Assembly: GCA_022478985.1 (NCBI GenBank)
Contig: JAKSZP010012226.1
Location: 1-64,000 of the forward strand
From: Massospora cicadina
Lineage: Eukaryota; Entomophthoromycota; Entomophthoromycetes; Entomophthorales; Entomophthoraceae
Reading direction: 5' to 3'
Length of the DNA stretch: 64,000 nucleotides
The notes below the pieces were generated by a model. The model searched no databases, was not told the origin of the DNA, and saw only the letters and a list, made by a program, of their open reading frames with translations. Made by a program: the position numbers and the translations under genes. Of this stretch, positions 22,449 through 33,890 are shown one piece after another. The first letter of the stretch is position 1. The number at the start of each line of letters is the position of its first letter.

Positions 22449-23308
22449 TGTCATGGTTGAAAAATTTCATCATCCTTGGGACTAATGATAAAGACAAAGC
22501 TGCATGCAGGGAGTTCAAGAAGGTGAAGTTAGCAGGCCTCCTTAACCTCAAGCATACCATAGACCAAAGCTGGGTGAAGGCAAAATATACCCAATTTGGT
22601 CCTATGGATGAAAGTGAAGTTCAGCCCTATATGAGAGCAGGAGCATTAAGATGAACTAGCTTTGTAATAGAGAAAAACAGTTTGCTTCAGTTTTGGGTAA
22701 ACATGGACTTGGAACCAGTTTGATTTTCGAAAATTTCATCTCAGGTCAGCTGCTCCTACAATTAATTAACTGAGTTTGGTCAATTACCCAGTATAGTGTA
22801 TTTCCTGATGGAAGCATGCACCTATTGGTGCGCCTCAGCTTAGACCTGCTTCCCTCAATTGATTAATTTTCTGAAATCCCTTAAATTTCTTATGTTGAGT
22901 CCAGTCTCTCCCATTGGTCGACTTCCCTTACAATAAAACCCCTTTTAGTACACCGTTTTTATACTTATGTTATCTTAGACGTTCCTGTGTGTGGACCTCT
23001 TCTAGAAGGTCTCATGCAACGTTAACCATTTAATTTTAACAATGATAAATCTATCCGTCCGTGCACCATTGGGCCGCCCAGGTTCCCTCCAACCTAGGAC
23101 GCCTATACCTTACCTTTCCATGCACTGCGTTGCTCACTTTTGGTTCCTACTTCTAATGGTAACCTTAATCTACCTGAGTTACTCTAGCTCATGCACCCTC
23201 TTCTGGGCTCTAGTAACTTTTGTACTAACAACTAGTTCCCTGGCGTTGGCTTTGTGCACCATGCACTACCACTATGGTAACAGGAGAGTTATAGACGCTC
23301 TCCTTAAA
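22449..23308 (+). repeat. 5' LTR of gypsy A (860 bp)
   Basis: It starts TGTCATGGTTGAAAAATT and ends CGCTCTCCTTAAA. The first part encodes SWLKNFIILGTNDKDKAA and onward (22448-22654). A TATA-like stretch (tttttatacttatg, about 22959) precedes the stem-loop at 22994-23011. Confidence 0.85.
22994..23011 (+). promoter_or_regulatory. conserved LTR stem-loop (A 5' copy)
   Basis: GACCTCTTCTAGAAGGTC, with one mismatched pair relative to the family form GACCTC-N6-GAGGTC. The 3' LTR copy is at 28104-28121. Confidence 0.6.
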
Positions 23309-24115
23309 TTAGTCAATCAACTGCTTATTTTTATGTGCATGATTCTTTTCCATGTGGGACTTTTGCAAAGTGCACATGGTGGGTGCCAGCAGATGACCAT
23401 GGCCACCATGGGGCACACCCCTGGTTTTGCATTTTTCTGAGGTTTGGAGCACTCCGGCGTTATTCTTGCTATCTCTGACCAGAAAGTACCCACCCTTCTT
23501 GCTCATACCATTGGATATGGACGCTTTGCGATCTGCTAATCATTATTCCCCAACTTTTTCGCCAAATTTAATAAAATTGACACCACAAAATCATTATTTC
23601 CTCAGAACCGCATTTGGACAGTGCAGTTGGGATTGCTGCTGAAGGGCCTGGCAGTGTTGGCCTTGGATAACGTTGTGCAACCCATCATCAAAAAAGGCAT
23701 AGGGTTGTTCTTGACTCAAAATGTGTTTTATAAAGCCGTTATTCTAAATACTACTTAGCTAGGTCTCTTTTCTTACAATTTTGACGAAAATACCATTCCA
23801 GTATATGGAATAAAGCCTGAGAATCCCCTCCTGTCCCCTACCATGATCTTTAGAACTCAGGAGGAGAAAAAAGAAATTACTTTTAAGATATAAAACTGTT
23901 TATGCCCCAGCAGAAAATATGGGGAGATATATTTCCTCAGCAGTAAGAATGGCTAAATATCCCTCCCCATTTTATGATTCAAAGACGCACCTTAGGGAAA
24001 TGGTAGTCCCTGAAGAAGTGTTTAGTGGAGAAGTGCTGGCGTTCTCTGCTTTAGATAAAGACCATTTGAGGTATTTTCTACTTACTGCTATCCTTTCATC
24101 CCCTTTATAAAGATC
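23309..24115 (+). pseudogene. leader protein of gypsy A in place of gag, broken
   Basis: About 800 bp between the LTR and the protease. There is no capsid or zinc knuckle. Pieces match the same region of elements B and C: a block around GLLLKGLAVLALDNVVQP (about 23630) against MKGLVVMALDN in C, and IPVYGIKPENPLLSPTMIF (about 23800) against IPVYGINPENPQ in B. The later block FSGEVLAFSALDKDH (24025-24065) is also shared. The function is unknown; it may be the end of a gag remaining after an internal deletion, or a replacement. Confidence 0.55.
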
Positions 24116-25387
24116 AGCACAACTATTTTAGTAGATACTGGAGACTCTGAAAACATTTATTGACCAAAACCTGGCCGACTACCTTGAGCTGAGTTATGTA
24201 CCAGGTGGTATGGTTAGGGGAGGGGCTTCCCAAGATATTCCAACGCTGAAGGTTCTGGGGTTGGTGGATTATTAAGTTGGAAACTATCATTTGTCCAACC
24301 ACTTCCAATCTATCATAAACCTCTTATACCCCATTATTTTGGGTGTAGAGTAGTGGCGAAAGTTTAATGTCATGACTAATTTGAAAAATACCTTATCCCT
24401 CACTTTGAAGAATGGTCACAAGTTAGTGGTCTCTTTGGCTGAAGCCAACTTTCAGGGCAACTTGTCCCACTGCCAAATATTTACCCTCTCAGTCTTGCCC
24501 CGTTGCTAAAGCCCTCTGTGGAGGCTCCCTTACCTTCCTGTTTGTAGGTGTTAAAATCTTCGTTTGATGCAGCTTCAGCAGATGAACTACCTAATCATTC
24601 TGAGTTTGACTGTGAGTTCAAGCTCACTGTAGATCTGGTGCGTATATTTTCCCCCATTTAAAAATTTGACTGTCCAGAAGGAAGAGACTTTAGACGTGTG
24701 GGTTAAGGAGCAGTTAGACAAAGGCGCGATTTCTCAGTGTACCTCTCCTGTATGCTCCCCACTTCTTTTGTGGAGAAGGCCAATGGAACAATCACCATTG
24801 TGTGGATTATGGGACTTAAACAACGTCACTGTACCAGGTCTACATCCCATCCCTTTGGATTCTCAGATTGCGCGCTATGTAGAGAAGGCTAAAGTCTTCT
24901 CCAAACTGGATTGCCTCAATGCATTCAATTAGATCCGGATTAAGAAGAGACAGGAGTGGTTAACCACATTCTGTATCAGAAAATGGATTTTCCAGTTTCG
25001 GGTTAAGCCCTTTGGGCTTAAGAATGTCCCTGCTATCTTTCAACGCAGAATTGATGCAGCGTTGGGGGACCTGCTGTGGGTATGCGTGGTTGCCTACATG
25101 GATGATATTTTAGTGTTTTCCCCTGATCATAGGTCAAATGCAGTACACCTTTGGCAAGTTGTGGAGAGGTTAAAGGCAGCCAGCCTTATTCTGAAGATCA
25201 GTAAATGTGAATTTTTCAAGTTAGGTCACTTTTCTGGGCAACACCATGTTTAATCAAAGACATATGATAGCTCCAGATAAGGAGAAGGCAATTTGTGAGT
25301 GGCCAACCCCCACTTCAGTCAAGGAATTGAGGAGTTTTTTGGGGGGCGTGTACATTCCTCAAGAAGTTCACGCCCAATCTTTCTGAG
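24116..25387 (+). pseudogene. gypsy A protease and reverse transcriptase, broken
   Basis: The protease active site reads TTILVDTGDSENIY at about 24120-24160, with DTG intact. Reverse transcriptase begins near 24666 with EEETLDVWVKEQLDKGAI-type sequence, then VFSKLDCLNAFN (24895-24930), FGLKNVPAIFQRRIDA in another frame, and the intact polymerase box AYMDDILVFSPDHRS at about 25095-25135. Stops at 24932 (TAG for the glutamine that is intact in B) and frame changes near 24770, 25225 and 25350 inactivate it. Confidence 0.82.
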
Positions 25388-25912
25388 GTGGCAGCGCCCT
25401 TGTATAGGGCTAGTGGTGCAAAAGTGCTTCAGTGGTCCCCCGTTTTGGAGGATTATTTCCAAGCAGTAAAATGCATCCTGTTGTCCACATCCGTCCTTCG
25501 CCATATAGATCCTGAAAAGGAGTTTATTGTGTCTATTGAAGCCTCCAACTTCTCCATAGCGGCTGCCTTATTACAAGTAGGCAAAGATGGTATAGAGCAT
25601 CCGGTAGAATAATTTTCTAGAAAAATGTCTCTGCCTGAGTTAAACTATGCAGTTTATTACAAAGAGTTATTAGCAGCGGTGGAGGCGTAGACTTATTGGC
25701 GCCATCACTTGAATGGCGCTTCCCAACCTTTACATGTATGTACAGATCACCATGCCTTACTGTACTACTGCGCACCTCATGTCTTAACTCCATGGCAGAC
25801 CCATTGGCATGAGACCCTTGCCCAGTTTTCATTTTATTATGAGTTCACCAAAGGTAAGGAGAATGGGTTGGCGGATACTCAGAGCCGCAATCCCGCATTA
25901 GCTCATGATTAA
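25388..25912 (+). pseudogene. gypsy A RNase H, broken
   Basis: It contains HIDPEKEFIVSIEASNFSIA (TDAS replaced by IEAS, so the first catalytic aspartate is changed to glutamate), then a TAA at 25610-25612, then LPELNYAVYYKELLAAVEA with the catalytic glutamate region, a TAG at 25687-25689, and CTDHHALLYYCAPHVLTPWQ. Element B has the same IEAS and the same TAA. Element C has TAT at this codon (32289-32291). Confidence 0.8.
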
Positions 25913-27230
25913 AAGAAGGTAGAGGTTCATAACACTCTGTTGATGATTCCGCCAAATAGGATTGTGTCTCAACTTCCCTCTTCCCCGGCCAGCGGGCCAG
26001 TGCTTGCACCTCTGATAAATGCGGAGGAATACACTATGTTAAAAAAGGTAGTCCTTTCTCAGCTGCTATCAGATGAATATACTATGGTACTTTCTAAGAG
26101 CGCTCTGAATCAAGTGGATCTATTCAGGGGTTATCATGTAAAGTATGAGATGGTGTGGTTTCAGGGGCGCCTATGGGTTTCTGCTGGACCACTTCGCCTG
26201 GAAATCATCCAGAACCATCTTGACGGAATCACCATTGGTCATCTTAAGAAACCGAAGATCTTGGAGTTAATTTAATGCACCTACAATTAGAAGGGATTAC
26301 TTGCTCAGGTGGGTCAGCATTGTAAAGAGTTCCTGATCTGCAATCACATGAAAATAGATCATCATCCTTTAGCGGGTTTTCTGGTACCATTTAAAAAGGC
26401 TGAAGGGCACTGGACTTCACCATTGGTGGATTTCATTGTGGAATTACCTTTTTCTGATGGTTATGATGCCATCATGGTGGTGTGTGGACCATTTTATGAA
26501 GTTCACCCACTTCATTCCTTGTATAACAAAAATAACCGCGACTGAGATGGCTAGGCTCTTCGTCACTCATGTCTTTTCTCTTCAAGGGGTTCACCAAGAA
26601 ATTATTAGTGACTGGAAACCCCAGTTTACCTCTGTCTTTTGTGGAAGAGTTGTGTAAGACTCTTCAGATTCGCCACTGCCATTCAACTGCCTATCACCCC
26701 AATCATATGGGCAGACTGAACAAGTGAACCAGTTCTTGGAACAGTTCCTGCGGTGTTACACTGCCACAGATCATTCAGATTGGGTTTCTCACCTTCCTAT
26801 AGCCCAGTTTAGCTATAACAACACTGTGCATGCTTCTATTGGTTATTCCCCGTTTTTCGCCAACCATAGTTTTAAACTCGTCTTTAGCATAGAGCGCAGT
26901 TGCGGATCCAAAGTTGAAGCGGTGGTGGACTTTGCAAGACTATCAAGAAAGTACACCAGGGGTTTCCACAAGTTTGGAGGCGGCAATGCAAGTATATAAG
27001 GAGAACACTGATGGTAAGCGACGAGTGAGTCCAGCATATAAGGGGGGATCTCGTGATGCTTGATGGATTCAACATTTCTATCAAGAAGCCATGTAAAAAG
27101 CTGGGACCAAAGAGGATTGGCCCTTACCGTGTGGTTAGAAAGGTGGGCCACGCCTAATACCAGGTAGATCTTCCCTCTTCGTTTCAGATCTTTTTGTCTT
27201 TCATGAGAGCAAATTGACATTATTTGATGG
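25913..27230 (+). pseudogene. gypsy A integrase, broken
   Basis: The zinc-binding region runs from HLDGITIGHLKKPK (about 26220) to QHCKEFLICNH (26313). The catalytic core begins LVDFIVELPFSDGYDAIMVV at about 26430. The second aspartate is in the NYxxSD-type block at about 26600, where glycine/arginine is replaced by tryptophan, and the E-helix is at about 26710. The C-terminal GPY/F region reads PCKKLGPKRIGPYRVVRKVG at about 27090-27150. Several frame changes between 26540 and 26730 break it. Confidence 0.78.
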
Positions 27231-27536
27231 CCCCCACCAGAGTCTCCTGAGGCTTATCTCATGGATGGGGTGCCAGAGTGGGAAGTGGAGGAGATAGTAG
27301 CCTCTCAAAGAGTAAAGAGAGGACTTGAGTACCTGGTATATTGGAAGGGATTCAATGCAGCAGAGAACAGTTGGGTACCAGCGCGTGACTGTGAAAATGC
27401 CCAAGACCTGATTAAAGCTTTCCACAAGCATTTACCCCGGCCCGCCGGATCTCAACCAAAGCAAACCGTTGATAAAATGAAGTTGGCCCCAGCCCATAAG
27501 GACTTTTCCTTGGCGCAAGCCACTAGAGGGGGTTGA
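27231..27536 (+). pseudogene. gypsy A chromodomain
   Basis: 27261-27536 reads VPEWEVEEIVASQRVKRGLE, then YLVYWKGFNAAENSWVPA, then DCENAQDLIKAFHKHLP, a full chromodomain of about 55 residues with the aromatic positions of the methyl-lysine cage (W/Y, W, W) apparent. In chromoviruses this domain guides integration toward heterochromatin. It is continuous here and ends at a TGA 23 bases before the LTR. The same domain is broken by a solo LTR in C and frameshifted in B. Confidence 0.88.
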
Positions 27537-27559
27537 GCCCCAAAAGGAGGAGAGGGTAA

Positions 27560-28417
27560 TGTCATGGTTGAAAAATGACATAATCCTAGGGACAAGTGTG
27601 AAAGTCAAAGCTGCATGCAGGGAGTTCAAGAAGGTGAAGTTATCAGGCCTCCTGACCTCAAGCATACCATAAACCAACGCTGGGTGAAGGTAAAATATGC
27701 CCAAGTTGGTCCTATGGATGCAAGCGAAGTTCAGCCCTGTATGAGAGCAGGAGTGTTAAAATGAACTAGCTTTGTAATAAAGAAAAAAGTTTGCTTCAGT
27801 TTTTGGGTAAACATGGACTTGAAACCAGTTTGATTTTCGAAAATTTCATTTCAGGTCAGCTGCTCCTACAATTAATTATCCAAGTTTGATTGATTACCCA
27901 GTATAGTATATTGCCCAATGGAAGCATGCATCTATTGGTGCGCCTCAGCTTAGACCTGCTTCCCTCAATTGATTGTTTTTCTAAAATCCCTAAAAATATC
28001 TTATGCTAAGACCAATCCCTCCCATTGGTCTACTTCCCTTACAATAAAACCCCTTTAGTACACCATTTTTATACTTATGTTATCTTAGACGTTCCTGTGC
28101 GTGGACCTCTTTGAGAAGGTCTCATGCAACGTTAGTCATATAATTTTAACAATGCTAAATCTATCCGTCCGTGCACCATTGGGCCGCCTAGGTTCGCTCC
28201 CACCTAAACGCCTATACCTTACCCCTCTGTGCACCGCGTTGCTCCCTTTTGGTTCCTACTTCTAATGATAACCTTATTCTACCTGAGTTACTTTAGCTCA
28301 CGTACCCTCTGCTGGGATCTAGTAACTTTATTACTAGCGACTAGTTCCCTGGCGTTGGCCCTGTGCACCATGAACTACCACTCTGGGAATAGGAGAGCTA
28401 TAGACATTCTTTTTATA
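27560..28417 (+). repeat. 3' LTR of gypsy A (858 bp)
   Basis: It starts TGTCATGGTTGAAAAATG directly after the purine tract and ends TTCTTTTTATA. The stem-loop is at 28104-28121. It is followed by ACCCT and then E's integrase core. Confidence 0.85.
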
Positions 28418-29095
28418 ACCCTGAAGTTCAGTTAGAACCATTAAAGTTCTTTCAGTAGTCTTGTGAGCCGGTTTTCCTAAATTTCATATTTGTGTTACCC
28501 CAATCTCAAGGGTATAATGAAAAATGGGTGGTAGTTGACCAGTTTACAAAAATGGCTCACTTCATTTCCACAACCATCAATGTCACAGCTAAAGTGACAG
28601 CCCAACTATTTATCAAGAATGTCTTTTTGCATAGTGGAATACCCAAGGAGGTTATCTCTGACAGAGGCCCACAATTCACTTCACACTTTTGGAAGCAGAT
28701 TATGTCAGACCTTGGAAAATGAGATGCCTGTTTACTACATATCATCCCCAAACAGACGGACAATCTGAGGGGGATAATAAGGTTTTGGAGAAGTACTTGA
28801 TGTGTTATGTGAATGCTGAACATAATAATTGGATTGAACTGCGACCAATGGCCCAATTATGCTACTATAACCTGGATCATCTAAACATTATAATGTTGAT
28901 AATAAAGGCAAACTAGGGCCATGATGTGAATAAGGAATTGGTGCCAACTACTGAAGCTGATAACCCATCAGGAAGGGATTTTATTGAAGGATATCTACCA
29001 CCCCATGCATTGTGACTACCAAACTTAACTTAAGAAATGTAGATTTACAAGGATTTTCAGGAAGAAAAAGTACTCAGAAAAAGATTAGAAGTTAG
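28418..29095 (+). pseudogene. gypsy E integrase catalytic core, broken
   Basis: It continues E after element A. It reads GYNEKWVVVDQFTKMAHFIS at about 28507-28565 (first catalytic D region), GIPKEVISDRGPQFTSHFW at about 28640-28690 (second D), then in a shifted frame YHPQTDGQSEGDNKVLEKYL at about 28738-28800 (the E-helix, with ERVN changed to EGDN). It ends at GTTAG (29091-29095), the target duplication of element C; the C-terminal part resumes at 56011. Confidence 0.85.
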
Positions 29096-29985
29096 TGTCA
29101 GGGCTCAATGACATAATTGAGGGCACAAATTGTAAGGATAAAGCTGTTCATCAGAGGGTAAAAAGGTCAGGTTGGCAGGCCTCCCTGAACTTAAACATAC
29201 CATGGGCCAGCGCTGGATACAGGTGAGATATGCCCAGGTTGGTCCTGGGAATGTGCGTGATGCTCAGCCTGGTATTACAGACAAGGCGTTAATTTGCAAA
29301 ATATACGTTCCTCAATCCTGATAGTTTTTTACAGTTGCTTGAGGAACAGGTTTTTGAAACCGTTCCAATTTTTAGATCACTAAATTGGTTTGAGTCCAGT
29401 TACAATCTATAACTTGAGTTTAGTCAATTTTGAGTTGCAGGATCCTGGATGATTTAGCATGTGCCTATTGGTTTGCTTAGGCTTAGCACCACTTCTGCTG
29501 ATCAACGACTCACCCCCATTGTTTAAGTATGCTTCCATGAGACTAACTTTCCTTGTTAATCAACTTCCTATTAATAAATCCCCTGTTAGTTTACGTTTTT
29601 TAATACAGTATCTTAGGAAAACATGTGCATGGACCTCCTCGAGGAGGTCTCTAACAATGTTAGCCATATTTTAATAAGAATATCTACAGTATCTGATGCA
29701 CCGCTGGGCCACCCTGGCCCCCTCCAGATTAAGGCACCCAAGCACTCCAGAACAGTTCTCCGCTTGGTTATGGACTCCCCTCTGGGGTCCTACCAAGTTT
29801 TGTTTTTTATTTGTTATCAACTACTATCTACCACATTGTACACCCTTGACCTCGGTCCCTTTGGCTCCAGCACACTCCATGGTGCTCTGTTTACAATACT
29901 ATTAATGATTAGCTCCCTGGTGGTTTGGCTTTGCATCCTGAATCACCCCTTGGGGAATGAGATAGTTACAGACACTCTCTTGATA
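29096..29985 (+). repeat. 5' LTR of gypsy C (890 bp)
   Basis: It starts TGTCAGGGCTCAATGACA and ends CTCTCTTGATA. The stem-loop at 29632-29649 is a perfect 18-bp palindrome, GACCTCCTCGAGGAGGTC. The first part encodes the shared U3 peptide in a broken form. Confidence 0.85.
29632..29649 (+). promoter_or_regulatory. conserved LTR stem-loop (C 5' copy)
   Basis: GACCTCCTCGAGGAGGTC, perfectly self-complementary. The C 3' LTR copy is at 48901-48918. Confidence 0.6.
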
Positions 29986-30780
29986 TTAGTTGACTAACCC
30001 CTTTACCTTACATGCACTAGAATTATCTGTGTCAGACTTTTGCTAAGTGTGAACTGAGTGCACCAGCCATTTTTCACGGCTGCTATGGGGCTCACCACCG
30101 TTTTCTCATTTGGCCAATGGTTGGTGCATCTCAGCATTATTCTTGCTACCTCCAACTGGGAAATAACCACCCTTCTTGCTTGTACCTGTTGGATTTGGGC
30201 GCTTTGCAATCCAGGTATTGTGATTCCCCAACTTTCTCCCAAAATTTACGAGAAAAATTTAATTAAAGTGATTTTATCTTGGCACCACTTTTAGATGGTG
30301 CAGGTGAGATCATTGATGAAGGGCCTGGTGGTGATGGCCTTGGATAACTGATGCACAACCACTGCCAAGTTGGGTATGGGGTCATTCACGCCCCAAAATG
30401 CGTTTTATAATGCTAATCCTTTAAATAAAATAAGCCAAATACCATCTTCTGTGGCTCTAGTTTGAAACCCATTTCATTATACCAGATCACCCCAGAGAAC
30501 CCACGCTTGACCCCTACCATGGTCCACAGAACACAGGCGGTGTAAAAAAGGAGTTAATTTTACAAATTAAAAATGTTAATGAAACTGCTGAAGATATGGT
30601 GGGATATGTAGCCTCAATTTTAAGAGTGGCTAATTATACCTCTCCACTATATGATGCAAAAACATACCCTGGAGGCATGCTTATGCCTAATAAAGAGTTT
30701 TCTGGTGAGAGGTTGGCGTTTTCTACTTTAAATAAAGACCATTCAGGATATTTTTTGTTGACTGCTACCCTTTCATCCCA
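29986..30780 (+). pseudogene. leader protein of gypsy C in place of gag
   Basis: The readable piece 30058-30294 includes LTTVFSFGQWLVHLSIILAT and CTCWIWALCNPGIVIPQLSP, with parallels in B (41767-41402, minus: SVIFATSIWNVN, CTQWIWMLGSPRVKISQL). The next block, QVRSLMKGLVVMALDN, and FSGERLAFSTLNKDHSGYFL (30700-30760) are shared with A. No capsid or knuckle motif is present. The function is unknown. Confidence 0.55.
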
Positions 30781-32050
30781 TTCCAGGAGTTGTCAGCGCA
30801 ACTATTTTGGTGGATACAGGAGCCTCTGAAAATTTTATTGACCAATAATTAGCTGACTACCTTGAGTTGAATTACATTCCAGGTGGTATGGTTTTGTGAG
30901 GGGCTTCCCAAGATTTCAACGCTGAAGGTTCTGGGGTTGGTGGATTATCATGTTAGAAAATACCATTTTGCAGACCGCTTTTAAGCAAGAAAAAACTTTT
31001 GTACTCATTATTTTTGGGAGTATAGTGGTGGCAGAGTTTGACTTCAGGACCAACTTGAAAGAAAATACCCTGTCCTTAACATTAAAGAACGGTCATATAT
31101 TAGTTGTCCCTTTTTCTGAAGCAAACTCTTAGGGCTATCTGCCTAACTGGACCATGATCCACACTCTCAGTATTGCTCCATTGCTTAAGTCCTCTCTGGA
31201 GGTACCCTTACCTTTCTGTTTGGAGGGGATGAAATCTTCATTTGATGCGGATTCAGCCAATGTACACCCAGCTCATTCAGAGTTTTAATGTGGGTTCAAG
31301 CTCACCGTTGATCTGGTACATACATATTCTCCTATTTACCCTTTGACTGTATGGGAGGAAGCGGCCTTAGATGTTTGGGTTAAGGTGCAGTTAGCTAAAG
31401 GCGCAATATTTCAGCGCACATCCACAGTATGCTCTCCACTTCTCTTTGTGGAGAAGGTTGATGGTACCTTATGCCCAAGTATAAATTATGGGAATCTCAA
31501 AGATTTCAAAGTACCAGACTTGCATACCATTGCAGAGAATTCTCAAGTTCTTAGTATGTGGAGAAGGCAAAAGTCTTAACCAAACTGGATTGCTTAAACG
31601 CTTTCAATCAGATAAAAATCAAGAAGGGCCAGGAGTGGCTAACCACATTACATAAAAGAAAAGAAATTTTCCAGTTTTAGTTTATGTTCTTTGGAACTAA
31701 AAACGCCCCATCTATATTTCAAAGCTGTATAGATGCAGCTTTAGAAGACCTGCTGGGGGTATGCATGGTAGCCTATATGGATAATATTTGTTGTTTTCCC
31801 CTGATCATGAGTCCCATGCAGTACACCTTTGGCAAGTGTTGGAGATGTTAAGGGCTGCCAACCTTACGCTGAAGTTAAGTAAGTGTGAATTCTTAAAGTC
31901 CAAGGTCACCTTCCTGGGCAGCGTCGTTTTTTATCTAGGCCACATGATAACTACAGACAAAGAGAAGGCGATTTGTAAGTGTCCCACCCCAACTTTGGTT
32001 AAGGAATTTAGGGGTTCTTGGGGACATATACATTCCTTATGAAATTCACA
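30781..32050 (+). pseudogene. gypsy C protease and reverse transcriptase, broken
   Basis: Protease: ATILVDTGASENFIDQ at about 30795-30845, with the canonical DTGAS, then a stop. Reverse transcriptase: EEAALDVWVKVQLAKGAIFQ (31350-31410), then a block equivalent to KLDCLNAFNQIKIKKGQEWL (31580-31640), and the polymerase box at about 31770, where YMDD is changed to YMDN (tatatggataat). Then LKLSKCEFLKSKVTFLGSVV (31870-31930). Stops and frame changes are frequent. Confidence 0.8.
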
Positions 32051-32570
32051 TCAAATCTTTCCAAGGTGGCAGCTCCCTTGTATAAGGCGAGTGAGGAAAA
32101 AGTGCTCCAGTGGTCCCCCATTTTGAATATGCCTTCCATTTGGGTAAAGTTCACCCAGTTGTCCACATCCATCCTTTGCCATGTATAACCCATAAAGGAG
32201 TTCATTGTGGCTACTGATGCCTCCAACTTCGCCATAGCAGCAGCCTTATTACAAATAAGCAAAGATAAAAAAAGAGAATCTGGTGGGGTATTTTTCTCAA
32301 TAAATGTCCCTTCTTGAGTCAAACTACGCTGTTTATGACAGAGAGTTATTGGCTGTTGTTGAGGCGCTGAATTATTGGCGTCATGACTTGCATGGCTCAT
32401 TTCAACCATTTTGCATTTGTACAGACCACCTTGCTTTGCTGTACTACTGCGCACCTCATGTCTTGACTCCACATCAAACCCACTGACATGAGATTATAGC
32501 CCGATGTGTGTTTTCTTAAGAATTTACAAACGGCAAGAAGAAAGGTTTGGCGGATGCTTTGAGCCAAAAC
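32051..32570 (+). pseudogene. gypsy C RNase H, broken
   Basis: FIVATDASNFAIAAALLQ is readable at about 32202-32260 (TDAS intact here, unlike A and B), followed by SLLESNYAVYDRELLAVVEA at 32304-32370 and CTDHLALLYYCAPHVLTPHQ. The stop at the start of the second block is TAA at 32301-32303. It ends near the linker KKKGLADALSQN. Confidence 0.78.
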
Positions 32571-32689
32571 CTTGCACTAGCTCCCAATATTAAGGAGGTA
32601 GAGGTACATAACACCCACAAAGTAATTCCTCCAGGTAAGATTGTTTCTCAATTTCCTTCTCCCTTGGCCCATGAGCCAGCGCTTGCTCC

Positions 32690-33890
32690 TCTAGAAAATG
32701 CGGAGGTGCATGGTATGTTCTAAAAGATATTCCTTTCACAGCCTTTGTCAGCTGAGTATACTATGGTCCTCGCCAAGAGCGAGTTAAAATTGAGAGGACA
32801 TTACCATGGGTTACCACATGAAGGATGAGATAATGTGGTTCAAGGGGAACCTATAGATTTCTTCCAAACCACTTCTATGGAAAACATCTGAAACCATCAT
32901 GACGGAATCACCATTGGACATACTAAGAGGTGAAGATTTTGGAGCTTATCTGCCGCACTTATAATTGGAAGGGATTGGCTGTGCAGGTTTCCAGGTATTG
33001 TAAGGAGTGCCTGTCTGAAATCAAATGAAGCCAAAATGCCAGCCACTAGCGGGGTTGTTGGTACCAGTTCAAAAGACTGAAGGGCCTTGGACTTCTTTAT
33101 TAGTGAATTTTATAGTGGAATTACCTGTATCTGATGGCTATGATATCATCATGTAGTGGTGGACTGTTTATAGAATTCTACCACTTTATTCCATGCAGAA
33201 CCACAATAACCATGGCAGAGATGGCTAGGCTCTTTATCTCTCATGCCTTTTCTCTTCAAGGGGTCCTCAAGGAATAATTAGCAATTTTGGGCCCCAGTTT
33301 ACATTTGTCTTTTAGGAAGAGTTATGTAAGGCCCTTATGATTTGCCTCTGCCATTTGAATGCCTATCATCCCCAATCATATGGAAAGACTGAACGAGTAA
33401 ACCAGTGCTTGGAACAGTTCCTGCGGCGTTACACTGCCACTGATCATTCAGATTGGGTTTCTCATCTTCCCATGGTTCAGTGTAGCTATAACAACACTCA
33501 ACATGTGTCTATCAATTGTTCTCCATTTTTGCCAACCATGGTTTTAACCTCGCCTTTAACATGGAGCCAAGCTGTGGATCAAATAATTGAAGCAGTGGTG
33601 GACTTTTATAGTACTATCAAGAAAGTACACCAGGGGGTTTCCACGAATTTTAAGCAGCAATGCAAGTTTATAAAGAGAACGCCTATGGAAAAAGAAGGTA
33701 GGTCCTGCATATAAGGAAGGGATCTCGTGATGCTTGATGTTCAAAATGTCCATATCAAGCAGCCATGTAAAAAGTTGGGAGTAAAGAGGATAAGCCTTAT
33801 TGCGTTGTCAGAAAGGTGGGCCACTCATAATACTAGTTGGATCTCCCCCTTGTTCTGGATATTTGCAATCTTTCATGAAAGCAAGATGAC
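32690..33890 (+). pseudogene. gypsy C integrase, broken
   Basis: The zinc-binding region is degraded at about 32890-33020. Core fragments follow: LVNFIVELPVSDGYDIIM (33098-33150), a degraded second aspartate near 33280, and the E-helix [20 protein letters not shown] at 33367-33425, where the glutamate is kept. The GPY/F region is at about 33760-33850. Frame changes are frequent. Confidence 0.75.

Larger units (their letters stand above)
22449..28417 (+). mobile_element. Ty3/gypsy chromodomain retrotransposon A, inserted in E
   Basis: LTRs 22449-23308 and 27560-28417, visibly about 90% alike over the first 150 bases. The internal part has a leader ORF in place of gag, protease, reverse transcriptase, RNase H, integrase and chromodomain, ending at the purine tract aggaggagagggtaa. 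The flanks are ATCCT (22444-22448) and ACCCT (28418-28422), a 5-bp duplication with one change. It splits E's integrase between HTKARTGHP and the catalytic core. It is inactive and lacks a capsid gag. Confidence 0.88.
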
